Origin: Bordetella petrii
Lineage (GTDB): Bacteria; Pseudomonadota; Gammaproteobacteria; Burkholderiales; Burkholderiaceae_B
Assembly (NCBI GenBank): GCA_017745595.1
Contig: WMBV01000002.1
Span: 124,001-188,000, forward strand
Length of the DNA: 64,000 nucleotides
Direction of reading: 5' to 3'
The position numbers were made by a program, and so were the translations under genes. Positions 1 through 7,982 of the stretch are shown here, piece by piece. Position 1 is the first letter of the stretch. Every line of letters starts with the position of its first letter. A model generated the notes under the pieces. The model was given only the letters and a program-made list of their open reading frames with translations, searched no databases and was not told the origin of the DNA.

Positions 1-42
1 TATCTGTTATTGCTATTTGTCGCTGAAAAGTCACGTTTGACC

Positions 43-88
43 ATATGTACCAAAAAGTATTGACTAAATATGTACTAAATAGTACAGT
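43..88 (+). promoter_or_regulatory. Strong sigma-70-like promoter with dyad operator
   Basis: A TTGACT hexamer at 60-65 and a TACAGT hexamer at 83-88 are separated by 17 bp. The -10 region overlaps a perfect inverted repeat, TGTACT at 71-76 and AGTACA at 81-86, separated by AAAT. The octamer ATATGTAC occurs twice in direct orientation, at 43-50 and 68-75, 25 bp apart. This layout suggests a repressible promoter reading rightward into the island genes. The bound regulator is unknown. Confidence 0.6.
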
Positions 89-98
89 CATTTCTCAA

Positions 99-110
99 TG
101 CTCTTTAACA
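99..110 (+). promoter_or_regulatory. boxA-like antitermination element
   Basis: TGCTCTTTAACA lies 10 bases after the predicted -10 hexamer and matches the boxA of bacterial rRNA leaders, where NusB/NusE load an antitermination complex. No 16S rRNA gene follows. Here it probably lets polymerase cross a long untranslated leader and read a long island transcript. This is a sequence match only. Confidence 0.55.
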
Positions 111-542
111 CTGCGAAACACAAGTTGTCCCGCGCCCGCTGCGAAGCGCCGTGGTAGGGGAGGCAGCCGTGTGCCCCGGACATTAAAGAGACGGCAAGAT
201 TCCAGGGATCAAGTCAAGACCCGTGAAGTCCGGCTTTGCATCGCGCAAGGCTGAAAAAATTGGTTCGGGCGCAGAGCCTGAAGGATTTCCTGGATCTCGG
301 AAGGAAGTGAGGAGAGAGTAAACACCCTCAATTTTGGCGACGATGGAAGCGAGTACCAGCATTCCTGAACCGCAGGCCAATCGTCCCCCGAGCGCCCCAG
401 CAGTATGTGCAAGCCTCCCGTGGCGAATAACGGGTCAGGCGAAGATCGGTCCGGCCCAACCGGATCGCGCCGTGAAAGTCGGCAAGGGGTCGCCTGCGTC
501 GCGGTATCTCGCAGGCGGCATTCGAATCGGCGTTCATTGCCG
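111..542 (+). other. Leader region without a convincing gene
   Basis: About 430 bases separate the boxA-like site from the first palindrome. Several short open frames on both strands cross here, but none has a good ribosome site or a plausible protein composition. It may be an untranslated leader or the remains of a gene. I see no tRNA or other recognisable RNA in it. Confidence 0.4.
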
Positions 543-559
543 CGTTTAGCGGCTAAACG
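543..559. promoter_or_regulatory. KorA-like palindrome, copy 1
   Basis: CGTTTAGC and GCTAAACG form a perfect inverted repeat around one G. The half-site GTTTAGC matches the half-site of the KorA operator of IncP plasmids (GTTTAGCTAAAC), but here the halves are spread further apart. It lies 53 bp before the ATG of the membrane protein gene at 613, so it could be an operator for that gene. Confidence 0.5.
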
Positions 560-612
560 AGCCTGAACAGAGCGCTCGATTCGCATGCGTCAGAGCTTTC
601 TTGGAGTCAGTG

Positions 613-1056
613 ATGAGATCGAACAATTCCACGCCCAAGGCGGCCACGGTTGCTCGACAGGCCGCCTTGGGCGTTGTCGTGGGAGGAATTGCCATCCTCG
701 CGACAATCGGAATCTGCGTTTGGACCAGCCGGAATTTCCAAACGATCCTATCCGCCGCGACGTTCGGCGGCAGTTTCTGGGCAACTGCGGCGCTAGGACT
801 GTGTGGGGTTGCACTGTTCGTCTGGGCCGTGGTTACTGCAGCACAACTAGGCACAAGTAAACCAACCCGATCTTGCGCGCGTCTCGTATTCTCCGCGCGG
901 GTGATTGGCGTAATCGCACTCGTCATAGCCAACCTCGCGATTGGCCAGACCTACACCGATTTCTCGGCACTCGATGTATTCGAGGCAACGGCGTTCATCG
1001 CACTGAGGCTGTCGCTCGTGATGACACCACTCGTCGTCCCATTCGAGCAGCTGTAG
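613..1056 (+). CDS. Small multi-spanning membrane protein, unknown function
   Basis: This 147-residue protein has three or four hydrophobic stretches: about residues 17-38, 48-75 and 95-112, with a weaker one near the C-terminus. They are separated by short polar loops, so it is very probably an inner-membrane protein. I chose the ATG at 613; a TTG at 601 is in frame but has no better ribosome site. It is flanked by two copies of a KorA-like palindrome (543-559 and 1066-1084), which suggests control by an island-encoded repressor. I do not recognise a family. Confidence 0.6.
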   Translation: MRSNNSTPKAATVARQAALGVVVGGIAILATIGICVWTSRNFQTILSAATFGGSFWATAALGLCGVALFVWAVVTAAQLGTSKPTRSCARLVFSARVIGVIALVIANLAIGQTYTDFSALDVFEATAFIALRLSLVMTPLVVPFEQL

Positions 1057-1065
1057 TCCCAATCG

Positions 1066-1084
1066 TTGTTTAGCTGCTAAACAA
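1066..1084. promoter_or_regulatory. KorA-like palindrome, copy 2
   Basis: TTGTTTAGC and GCTAAACAA form a perfect 9-base inverted repeat around one T. It shares the 15-base core GTTTAGC-N-GCTAAAC with the copy at 543-559. It lies just after the stop of the membrane protein gene and 48 bp ahead of the small gene at 1132, so it may be the operator of a second promoter. Confidence 0.5.
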
Positions 1085-1131
1085 GCGCGCGATGAACATC
1101 CCGCCACCTCTCGTTCAAAAAGGAGCATGAC

Positions 1132-1275
1132 GTGAATCTGCGGCAATGGTGGGTCGACATCAAGAATGCCTATCTGAATCGCCAAGAACCGCAGAGAGGC
1201 GGAAATGAGGATCGGCATGCCAAAGGCGATTTCCTGGAAGGGGAGTTCGACGAGGAGGCGGAAGCCGAGAACTGA
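1132..1275 (+). CDS. Small acidic protein, unknown function
   Basis: This 47-codon frame starts with GTG, preceded by AAAGGAGC at about the right distance, which is one of the best ribosome sites in this region. The product begins with a Trp-rich segment (LRQWWVDIKNAYLN) and ends in a strongly acidic tail (GEFDEEAEAEN). It is 15 bp ahead of the next gene, so the two are probably cotranscribed. I recognise no family. The ribosome site and short intergenic spacing are the reasons to call it a gene. Confidence 0.55.
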   Translation: MNLRQWWVDIKNAYLNRQEPQRGGNEDRHAKGDFLEGEFDEEAEAEN

Positions 1276-1290
1276 CCCGATCCCATTGCA

Positions 1291-1994
1291 ATGGCCGAGG
1301 CAAGAATCAAGGCGTGGAATGGCATCTCGGTCTCAGACCTACCGATCGATGCCCTGAATGAATATGTCGTCGTCGAAACCCCACTGACGCTTCTGAAAGA
1401 ATCTGTGCCGATCGAGTATCGGGCGGCGCAGAAGGCGGCGCGAGTGCACGGACGCCCCGACAACAGTCTGGATTGGACACAATCTACTGCGTCGATTATC
1501 GCGATCGACACGCAAGGGATGGCTCTAGTGGAACAGTATGTCCACTCGAACTACGACGGCGCGGAGGGCTGGTCGTTCGACATCATGCCGCAGCAAAACG
1601 CTTTCGACCTTCTGAGCGATTATCGCGCCAGCCATGCGCGTGCAGAAAAGGAGATCAGTCCAGAGACGCTCGAGGCGCTCCAGCATCTCAGTGAGATCAA
1701 GCGCCTCGTAGACCCTGCTGCACGAATACACGCAATGCCCGGCCGCACCTACTCCGGCGAGATCGCCGCCTTGGAAACAGGGGGATCCTGCTTCAGGCGG
1801 TGGAAGACGGCAAGATTGTGGCGCACCAAATGGCCTCGCTCACGGGCGAGGATGCACGCAAGCTCCTCGGGCAGAATGCCCAAATCAGCTATCCCTGCGG
1901 CCACGTGGGCCTAGTCCGGACGATATTGGACTGTCACCTGCAGCCCAGCCCCCAGAAGGCGTATCAGCGTACCGAGACGGAGCGATCGATCTGA
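1291..1994 (+). pseudogene. Frameshifted gene, possible KfrB-like C-terminal domain
   Basis: The frame from the ATG at 1291 reads sensibly to about residue 160 (GRTYSGEIAALETGG), then becomes an implausible Arg/Ser-rich run that stops at 1914. A second frame continues at once with ILLQAVEDGKIVAHQMASLTG and ends in TGA at 1992-1994. Adding one G to the G run near 1780-1784 joins the two into a protein of about 235 residues. The joined C-terminal part (GRTYSG, then VAHQ, then YPCGHVG) resembles, from memory, the KfrB-type domain of plasmid and conjugative-element proteins. The gene is either truly broken or carries a sequencing error in the homopolymer. The N-terminal 150 residues are not recognised. 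Confidence 0.55.
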
Positions 1995-2040
1995 TCACTC
2001 GTACTCTCGCCCAGAAGTGCTCACGTTCGCTAGGAATATC

Positions 2041-2193
2041 ATGAAAGCACTTATCGTTGCCTGCATGACGGTGGCGCTGATCACCGTAGCAGGATTCTTC
2101 TTGATCAATTCGTTGCTTGATGACTGCCGAGGCAATCTGCCTATCGTTAAGTCAACCGTGTGTAGCATCGCCAAGGGCAGAGGGTGGCTCTAA
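2041..2193 (+). CDS. Small membrane or exported peptide
   Basis: This 50-residue product has an N-terminal hydrophobic segment (residues 4-24, LIVACMTVALITVAGFFLIN) followed by a short polar part with two cysteines. It looks like a single-span membrane peptide or a secreted peptide with an uncleaved anchor. An AGGAAT sequence precedes the ATG at a suitable distance. Its TAA stop overlaps the ATG of the DUF1173 gene (TAATG), so the two are probably translationally coupled. That coupling is the strongest argument that it is real. Confidence 0.6.
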   Translation: MKALIVACMTVALITVAGFFLINSLLDDCRGNLPIVKSTVCSIAKGRGWL

Positions 2194-3470
2194 TGGATCG
2201 GCGGATCTATCCCGTCGAGGTCATTCTGGGCGACAGCACGCGCTTGTACTCCGCTGAGTTCCAAACTCAAGAGCAACACAGCGCCAGCTGGAAGCGCGTA
2301 CTGTTGATGGCGCATGGCAAAGCAGAGGTGCGGTGTTGCTGTCTGGGTATGGGCCACAAGCGCCTTTCGATCCATAGCCGTGTGAACTCAGATCGCTTCC
2401 ACCTCGCCCGCTTCCCCGACACGGGTCCGGAGCACAGTGAAGACTGCATCTACTTTGGCGTGGATCCGGGGATGTCAGGACTAGGCACATACAAGAAGGG
2501 GGTGGTACAGGAGCTGGACGATGGAAATACCAAGATCAAGCTGAAAGTCGGGTTGCAGCAGCGTCCTACGGCGGCTCCGAATGATGTTGGCGCCGTGCCA
2601 GTGCAGAAGGCGCCGGCTGGTGGACGGTCGCGATCTGGCCAGGCGAGCATGACGTTGCTAGGGCTCATGCATTATTTGTGGACGCTTGCAGGGTTCAACG
2701 TCTGGTCTCCTGCCATGGAGGGTAAGAGAACCCTAGCTGTCGTCCATCATCACTTGCTTCGTGTGGCGGCCGCAACGTATGCTGGCCGGGTACGGCTATC
2801 GAGCAACCTGTTGGTTGCGACCCCGGCAGCCACAGGCCGCCAGGGGGATCTAAATAAGGCGAAGTCGGTGGAAGCTATGAACCGGCGGCGCCGACTCATT
2901 GTGGTGGCGCCGCTGGCCCAATACCAGGAAGGCATGGCACAAGCGGCGCGCCTGCCGATTTCTGGTTTCCACGGCATCCCCTTCCTCTCGGCCTCAGAAG
3001 ACACTTGGGCGTCCCTGCAAAGACGATTCCTTAGCGAACTCAACGGTTGGATGTCTGGAGACCAGGTGATCGCGATCATTCAAACTGATGTCCCTACTCC
3101 AGCAACGAACGGCTTGCGTGCCCAAGCCGTCGACGTGGCGCTAATGGCCACTACGCCAGAATGGATCCCGGTGGATTCGGGATACGAATCGGCCGTAGTG
3201 GCCAGCCTGGTGGCTGAAGGTCGCCGCTTCGAGAAGCCCATGCGCTTTGATGCCGGGGAAGATCAAGTTTTCCCCGACTTCTGGCTCAAAGATGTCGGGG
3301 ATACACTCCCAATGGAAGTCTGGGGTATGACGGACCAGGACTACCTGGCTCGCAAAGCGCAAAAGGTCGCTTACTACGACGAAAAATACGGCGCTGGCGT
3401 CTGGTGGCAATGGGACGCTGCCGCTGGAGGTCCTATCCCCCCGTTCCCTACTTTTCAACGAAAGACCTAG
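2193..3470 (+). CDS. DUF1173 family protein
   Basis: This 425-residue protein fits the DUF1173 family, which from memory is common on plasmids and integrative elements of proteobacteria; its function is not known. Near the N-terminus, a cysteine cluster (C48-C50) is followed by LARFPDTGPEHSEDC (H81, C85), a pattern that could bind a metal. The C-terminal part contains an FPDFWL motif and ends near residue 425. No signal peptide or membrane segment is seen, so it is probably cytoplasmic. I chose the ATG at 2193 because it overlaps the stop of the preceding small gene; a GTG at 2184 is also in frame. Confidence 0.75.
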   Translation: MDRRIYPVEVILGDSTRLYSAEFQTQEQHSASWKRVLLMAHGKAEVRCCCLGMGHKRLSIHSRVNSDRFHLARFPDTGPEHSEDCIYFGVDPGMSGLGTYKKGVVQELDDGNTKIKLKVGLQQRPTAAPNDVGAVPVQKAPAGGRSRSGQASMTLLGLMHYLWTLAGFNVWSPAMEGKRTLAVVHHHLLRVAAATYAGRVRLSSNLLVATPAATGRQGDLNKAKSVEAMNRRRRLIVVAPLAQYQEGMAQAARLPISGFHGIPFLSASEDTWASLQRRFLSELNGWMSGDQVIAIIQTDVPTPATNGLRAQAVDVALMATTPEWIPVDSGYESAVVASLVAEGRRFEKPMRFDAGEDQVFPDFWLKDVGDTLPMEVWGMTDQDYLARKAQKVAYYDEKYGAGVWWQWDAAAGGPIPPFPTFQRKT

Positions 3471-3472
3471 CA

Positions 3473-3643
3473 ATGCTCAATCATCTTTCGCAAGTTGCCC
3501 TCATAGGAGCGCTGGGTACTGCCCTTGCCACGCTGCTTGTAGCGGTTCGCCTCGGCGGGCACGACAAGCTACGCCGCTCGACTATTTTCTGGTTCTTGGC
3601 CGCCACCCTATCGTTACTGGTCGTCGGAATCGTCACTCGGTAG
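3473..3643 (+). CDS. Small two-span membrane protein
   Basis: The ATG at 3473 follows the stop of the DUF1173 gene by two bases, so the genes form a tight unit. The 56-residue product has two hydrophobic segments (residues about 7-25 and 38-54) joined by a basic loop (RLGGHDKLRRS), as in a hairpin membrane protein. No family is recognised. Small holin-like or pilin-like proteins have this shape, but nothing specific supports either. Confidence 0.55.
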   Translation: MLNHLSQVALIGALGTALATLLVAVRLGGHDKLRRSTIFWFLAATLSLLVVGIVTR

Positions 3644-3744
3644 TCGCTGCCCTGTGCTCCAACCAGCGGCACACCCTCTGTCCAATCAAATACCAAGCGC
3701 GCCGTTGCCGGCCGACAGGGGCCTGCAACGGCAAAGGAGTAGGC

Positions 3745-4008
3745 ATGTCTTCAAGTCGAACCAGTGCGAACGCCACCAACGGCGGGCCCTGCACCCTCAG
3801 CGCCGTCAGCTACGCTGGACTTAGCGCGGCCACTCCTGACGGACGGCCAGCCAAACTCGCGGTGGTCGACCATGAAGGGAAGATCATTGCGGATGGCCCC
3901 GAAGTGGCGCAGGCTGCATGGGAAGTATGTGTCAACGCCTATCGGAACTTCTTGATGGGCAATGGGCACCTGCGCGTGCTGTCGGGTCCACCGAAAATCC
4001 CAAACTAA
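3745..4008 (+). CDS. Hypothetical protein, 87 residues
   Basis: The ATG is preceded by AAAGGAG with five bases between, a strong ribosome site. The product is soluble, with a segment AVVDHEGKIIADGPEVAQAAWEVCVNAYRNFL that could form a small alpha/beta fold. It is the last rightward gene of the island and is convergent with the recombinase, with only about 10 bases between the two stops. I do not recognise it. Confidence 0.6.
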   Translation: MSSSRTSANATNGGPCTLSAVSYAGLSAATPDGRPAKLAVVDHEGKIIADGPEVAQAAWEVCVNAYRNFLMGNGHLRVLSGPPKIPN

Positions 4009-4019
4009 CTTTGGATAGG

Positions 4020-5702
4020 CTACTGGGCCTCTGCTGAAACCGCGGTGGGCGGCGGCATGAAGCCAGCTTCGAGGGACTTCGCACTGATGTCTTCGCCAGC
4101 CTTCCACTCGCCCGTTTGTCGATCTATATGTAGGAGGCGAGTATTGCCGTGCTTGCCCACCAACAGCAGATCGATCACGCCCTTCTTAGCATTCAACGGT
4201 CCCGGCGTAACTCCTCTGTGAAACACGACTATGCGCGAGAATGTGTCCGCGACCAATTGCCTGGCCTTCAGCCTGGCATCGTTGTCCAGCGCTTCTACCC
4301 CTGACACAAGCTCGCGCCAGGCCTGCGCAGTTGCTTTCGTAGGGCCGCGCGAGGAAGCCGCAAGCTCGTGTTCGAGCTTCACTATCTCGGCGTTCGCACG
4401 TTCTTGATCGGCCTCCAACTCTGTTGCCTTCCGACGAAAGGCGGCCGGAGCGGTACCATCGCCGTTCAGAATCGCCTCGGTGATTCGAGACAACTGGATG
4501 TCCAGGTCACCGACATGGGTCCGCAGTTTTGCCAAGCGCGCGACGAGCTCTGCTTCGCGACTCGTCCCTTCGGCAAGCCGCGACAGGTTCATTTGGTCCG
4601 CGCAGAAGTTCATGATGGCGCCCTCAATTGGAACAATGCTGCAGCTCCCCGGAACGGGGCACCCCAAATTATGGGAGTTGCCAACACACATAGCGCGCCG
4701 GTGGCCGGGGTAGGGCATTCCATCGGACCGACGTCTACGCCCCATGGTGTTTTGCGCCACGACAGCATTCCCGCAGTACCCGCAGTAGGTGATCTTCAGC
4801 CCGGTCACGAATCCGGTGATCTCGCCACGGCCCTTCCGAAGACCTCGTCGTGCAGCGAGTTGTTGCAACTCCGCAAACTCCGAATCGGACATTATCGGTG
4901 GGTAGTAACCGGACAACCGGAACGTTTCTCCGTCCAGTTCGAGGGTCTTGTCTCCTACCAGCGTCCGATTGTGGATTGTCTTGTAGAAGTGGGTCGAGAG
5001 GTTCCCACCATTGGTGAGCTTGAGTCCACGTTCGGTTAGCTCTCGCATGATTCTGAGTGCACCGATTCCATCCCTGAAGAGGGATATTCCTAAGCGTAGG
5101 GCTGCGACGCGCTCTGGCACCAATTCATACTGCCCGTCGACCATCCTGACCCAATGAGGATCTCTTCCATTGTTGACCTGGCCACGCCACGTACCAGCGA
5201 TCCATCCCTGGCACTGGCGACGGATCGCCGCCTTGACCCGCTTGCTCTTTGTCTCCGATTCTTCGTGGGCGCGAATCATTACCAGCAAGCTATAGACGAG
5301 ATCCATAGGCTGGCGTTTCAGGCCTTCGCGGTTGTATTCCCGACCGTCGCTGGCCGTGACGACGGTAATACCGGCATTGACAATCTGGGCGAGTTGCGCC
5401 TGCGCCTGGATGGGTTCGGCCCGACTGAGGCGGTCCAAACCTTCGACTACCAGTACGGAACCAACAGGTATTTGCCCGTCTTCGACGGCGCGCAAGAAAA
5501 CGCCAAGCGCCCCTTGTTTCACGTGCCGCTGGTGAAATGCCGATAAACCTTCGTCTCTGAGCGACAGACTGGAATCGAGCTCCATGCCATGTTCCGCCGC
5601 CCACCGTTTCGCATATTCCAGCTGACGATCAACGCTGCTGCCTGCTGCTTGTTTGGGGTCGCTGAATCTTAAGTAGCTGTAAACTATAGGTTTTATTTTC
5701 AA
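4020..5702 (-). CDS. Large serine recombinase (integrase of the island)
   Basis: The 560-residue protein has the order expected for large serine integrases. An N-terminal resolvase domain opens with [11 protein letters not shown], where R12 and S14 fit the catalytic Arg/Ser pair, and continues with EGLDRLSR. A recombinase domain follows, then a zinc ribbon (CGYCG, later CVGN...C), a coiled-coil segment and a C-terminal tail. I chose the TTG at 5702 because no ATG precedes the resolvase domain and GGGAA lies eight bases upstream. The open frame runs far beyond it antisense through rimO, which is not coding. Its position at the rimO junction makes it the enzyme that integrates and excises the element. 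Confidence 0.9.
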   Translation of the reverse strand: MKIKPIVYSYLRFSDPKQAAGSSVDRQLEYAKRWAAEHGMELDSSLSLRDEGLSAFHQRHVKQGALGVFLRAVEDGQIPVGSVLVVEGLDRLSRAEPIQAQAQLAQIVNAGITVVTASDGREYNREGLKRQPMDLVYSLLVMIRAHEESETKSKRVKAAIRRQCQGWIAGTWRGQVNNGRDPHWVRMVDGQYELVPERVAALRLGISLFRDGIGALRIMRELTERGLKLTNGGNLSTHFYKTIHNRTLVGDKTLELDGETFRLSGYYPPIMSDSEFAELQQLAARRGLRKGRGEITGFVTGLKITYCGYCGNAVVAQNTMGRRRRSDGMPYPGHRRAMCVGNSHNLGCPVPGSCSIVPIEGAIMNFCADQMNLSRLAEGTSREAELVARLAKLRTHVGDLDIQLSRITEAILNGDGTAPAAFRRKATELEADQERANAEIVKLEHELAASSRGPTKATAQAWRELVSGVEALDNDARLKARQLVADTFSRIVVFHRGVTPGPLNAKKGVIDLLLVGKHGNTRLLHIDRQTGEWKAGEDISAKSLEAGFMPPPTAVSAEAQ

Positions 5703-5717
5703 CGGTCGGATTCCCAG

Positions 5718-7043
5718 ATGGCAACGAGTAAGCCTGCGAGTATAGCTATGATCTCTTTGGGGTGTCCGAAAGCCCTGGTCGACTCCGAACGCATCCTGAC
5801 CCAGCTGCGCACCGAGGGCTATCAGGTCACCCCCGACTACGACAACGCCGACGTGGTGGTGGTCAATACCTGCGGCTTCATCGACAGCGCCAAGGCCGAA
5901 TCGCTGGACGCCATCGGCGAGGCCATCGCCGAGAACGGCAAGGTCATCGTCACGGGCTGCATGGGCGTGGAGGAATCGGCGATCCGCGACGTGCACCCCA
6001 GCGTGCTGGCCGTGACCGGCCCGCAGCAATACGAAGAAGTGGTGCGCGCGGTGCACCAGGCCGCGCCGCCCAAGGTCGATCACGATCCGTATGTCGACCT
6101 GGTGCCGCCGCAGGGCATCAAACTGACCCCGCGCCACTACGCCTACCTGAAAATTTCCGAAGGCTGTAATCACCGCTGCAGCTTCTGCATCATCCCGTCC
6201 ATGCGCGGCGACCTGGTCAGCCGGCCGGTGGGCGACGTGCTGAACGAAGCCGAACGCCTGGTCAAGGCGGGCGTGAAAGAACTGCTGGTGATCTCGCAAG
6301 ACACCAGCGCCTACGGCGTCGACCTGAAATACCGCAGCGGCTTCTGGAACGGCCGGCCGGTGAAGACGCGCATGACGGAACTGTGTGCGGCCCTGTCCGA
6401 GCTGGGCGTGTGGACGCGGCTGCACTATGTGTATCCGTACCCGCACGTCGATGAAGTGATCCCGCTGATGGCCCAGGGCAAGATCCTTCCCTACCTGGAC
6501 ATCCCCTTCCAGCACGCCAGCCCGCGTGTGCTGAAGGCCATGAAGCGGCCGGCCTTCGAAGACAAGACCCTGGCCCGCATCAAGCGCTGGCGCGAAGAAT
6601 GTCCCGACCTGACGCTGCGTTCGACTTTCATCGTGGGCTTCCCGGGCGAAACCGAAGAAGACTTCCAGTATCTGCTCGACTGGATGAGCGAGGCCCAGCT
6701 CGACCGCGTGGGCTGTTTCCAGTATTCGCCGGTCGAGGGCGCGCCCGCCAACGCGTTGGACGGCGCGGTGCCCGACGACGTCAAACAAGACCGCTGGGAA
6801 CGCTTCATGGCGCACCAGCAGCTTATCTCGGCCGCGCGCCTGCAAACCCGGGTGGGCCGCGATATCGACGTGCTGATCGATGAGGTGAACGAAGACGGCG
6901 CGGTGGGACGTTCCAGCGCCGACGCGCCCGAAATCGACGGCAACGTGTATGTCAGCAGCGCCCGCGCCCTGCGCCCGGGCGATCTGGTGCGGGTGCGCGT
7001 CACCGCCGCGGACGAATACGACCTGCACGGCGCAGCCGTTTGA
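5718..7043 (+). CDS. rimO: Ribosomal protein uS12 methylthiotransferase RimO
   Basis: RimO is a radical-SAM enzyme with two iron-sulfur clusters that methylthiolates an aspartate of ribosomal protein S12 in the cytoplasm. The 441-residue protein has the N-terminal methylthiotransferase domain ([30 protein letters not shown]), the radical-SAM motif [20 protein letters not shown] and a C-terminal TRAM domain ending [11 protein letters not shown]. The first 13 or so residues ([13 protein letters not shown]) and their codons appear to come from the adjacent island, which replaces the native 5' end but keeps the hydrophobic beta strand before SLGC. The gene is probably still functional, and its promoter is probably now inside the island. 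Confidence 0.97.
   Translation: MATSKPASIAMISLGCPKALVDSERILTQLRTEGYQVTPDYDNADVVVVNTCGFIDSAKAESLDAIGEAIAENGKVIVTGCMGVEESAIRDVHPSVLAVTGPQQYEEVVRAVHQAAPPKVDHDPYVDLVPPQGIKLTPRHYAYLKISEGCNHRCSFCIIPSMRGDLVSRPVGDVLNEAERLVKAGVKELLVISQDTSAYGVDLKYRSGFWNGRPVKTRMTELCAALSELGVWTRLHYVYPYPHVDEVIPLMAQGKILPYLDIPFQHASPRVLKAMKRPAFEDKTLARIKRWREECPDLTLRSTFIVGFPGETEEDFQYLLDWMSEAQLDRVGCFQYSPVEGAPANALDGAVPDDVKQDRWERFMAHQQLISAARLQTRVGRDIDVLIDEVNEDGAVGRSSADAPEIDGNVYVSSARALRPGDLVRVRVTAADEYDLHGAAV
5750..5776. other. Probable attachment-site junction (attR) in rimO
   Basis: Codons for the first 14-18 residues of rimO are AT-rich (AGT, AAG, ATA, TCT, TTG, GGG, TGT), while from GCC CTG GTC GAC onward they are typical of the host. 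The protein changes from an unusual N-terminus to conserved RimO sequence inside [12 protein letters not shown]. Crossover therefore probably fell near 5757-5775. The exact core cannot be set without the other end of the island or an empty site. Confidence 0.6.
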
Positions 7044-7059
7044 GGGTGCGCCCCCCTCA

Positions 7060-7160
7060 CAGGTGTCTCACAGGTGTCAGGCTCCCCGCAGGGGTGCCTG
7101 ACACCGCTTGAGCGGAAGCAGGCCTCGATGTCAGGCACCCTGCGGGAGCCTGACACCTGC
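7060..7160. repeat. Dispersed hairpin repeat, locus 1 (two hairpins)
   Basis: Hairpin one is at 7073-7105, with arms GGTGTCAGGC and GCCTGACACC around CCCC-GCA-GGGG. Hairpin two is at 7127-7157, in the opposite orientation with a TGC loop. It lies between the convergent ends of rimO and the ferritin-like gene. The change CTGAC to CAGGC is matched in the other arm, so pairing is kept. Confidence 0.9.
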
Positions 7161-7214
7161 ATACCCCGAGGGCGGCAGCGCGCAGCGCTTCGGAGGGTGG
7201 GCGTCCAGCCGCCC

Positions 7215-7775
7215 TTAGTTCTTCGCCAGGAAATCCGACAAGTCGTCGGCGTGTTCTTCTTCGACGGCCAGAATCTCTTCCAGCAGGCGGCGCGTGGTGG
7301 GGTCTTTGTCGCCCACGTAATCCACCATCTGCCGGTAGCTGTCGATGGCGATGCGCTCGGCGATCAGGTTTTCCTTGATCATTTCCGTCAGCGTATTGGC
7401 CTCGACGTATTCCGAATGGCTGCGCTCCAGCAGGCCCACCGGCGACAGGTTGGGCGCGCCGCCCAGCTGCACGATGCGCTCGGCGATGCGGTCGGCGTGG
7501 TCGAGTTCCTGGGCGGCGTGCTCGGCGAACTCGGCCGCCACGGGCTCGGCGTTCAGGCCGCGGGCCATGAAATGGTGGCGCTTGTAGCGCAGCACACAGA
7601 CCACCTCGGTGGCCAGGGCCTCGTTCAACAGCTTCAGCACGACCTCGCGGTCGGCCCGGTAGCCTTCGGTGACGGCGCCGGACTCGATGTCCTGCCGCGC
7701 CTTGGCGCGGATAGCGGCCACATCCATATTGAACGACCCGTTATGGCGGGACGGGTTTTGGGTAGCTTGTGACAT
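7215..7775 (-). CDS. Ferritin-like / bacterioferritin-type protein
   Basis: The 186-residue protein has the four-helix ferritin-like fold, with paired iron-ligand motifs: an early Glu, then AAQELDHADRIAERI, then ENLIAERIAIDSYRQ, and finally EEILAVEEEHADDL. Such proteins bind and oxidise iron in the cytoplasm for storage or protection from oxidative damage. I chose the ATG at 7775 because AAAGGAG precedes it; an upstream in-frame extension has no such site. It is divergent from the LOG gene. Whether it is a haem-binding bacterioferritin or a related ferritin-like protein is not settled by the sequence alone. Confidence 0.8.
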   Translation of the reverse strand: MSQATQNPSRHNGSFNMDVAAIRAKARQDIESGAVTEGYRADREVVLKLLNEALATEVVCVLRYKRHHFMARGLNAEPVAAEFAEHAAQELDHADRIAERIVQLGGAPNLSPVGLLERSHSEYVEANTLTEMIKENLIAERIAIDSYRQMVDYVGDKDPTTRRLLEEILAVEEEHADDLSDFLAKN

Positions 7776-7982
7776 ATCGCTGGCTCCTTTGTTGTGGTTC
7801 ATAGGGCAAGGCGACTGACGGCGCCAGGCGCCTACCAAGCCAGTGTATCGACCTCGCCATGCCCACGCTGTGTCTAAACATTGCCCCGCCGGCGGGGCGG
7901 GACCGCCAAGTTGCGTACACTAGTTACTGAATGCCGGATAGGCAGTCGATGCATTTTTGTAACGGGTCCAAGTCGTTCAACC

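Larger units (their letters stand above)
1..5765. mobile_element. Right-hand part of a genomic island integrated in rimO
   Basis: This stretch differs from the rest of the window. Codon use is less GC-biased, intergenic spaces are AT-richer, and the dispersed hairpin repeat found at twelve later loci is absent. It ends with a large serine recombinase reading toward the interior, next to rimO. The gene content (DUF1173 protein, possible KfrB-like gene, several small unknown proteins, KorA-like palindromes) is of the kind seen in conjugative elements and plasmids. No transfer or type IV secretion gene is visible here, so whether the element is self-transmissible cannot be judged. The other end lies outside the window. 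Confidence 0.8.

Noticed and set aside
45-254. A 69-codon frame over the first promoter
   Set aside because: It would start inside the -35 region and cross the boxA, with no ribosome site and an Arg-rich tail of low plausibility.
5700-5780. A tRNA gene as attachment site of the island
   Set aside because: No tRNA-like sequence is present. The junction is in rimO, and serine recombinases often use coding sites.
5718-7028. Very long minus-strand frame continuing the recombinase antisense through rimO
   Set aside because: The part beyond 5702 is antisense to a clearly conserved RimO and has no recombinase-like sequence. It is open only because of the GC-rich codon pattern.
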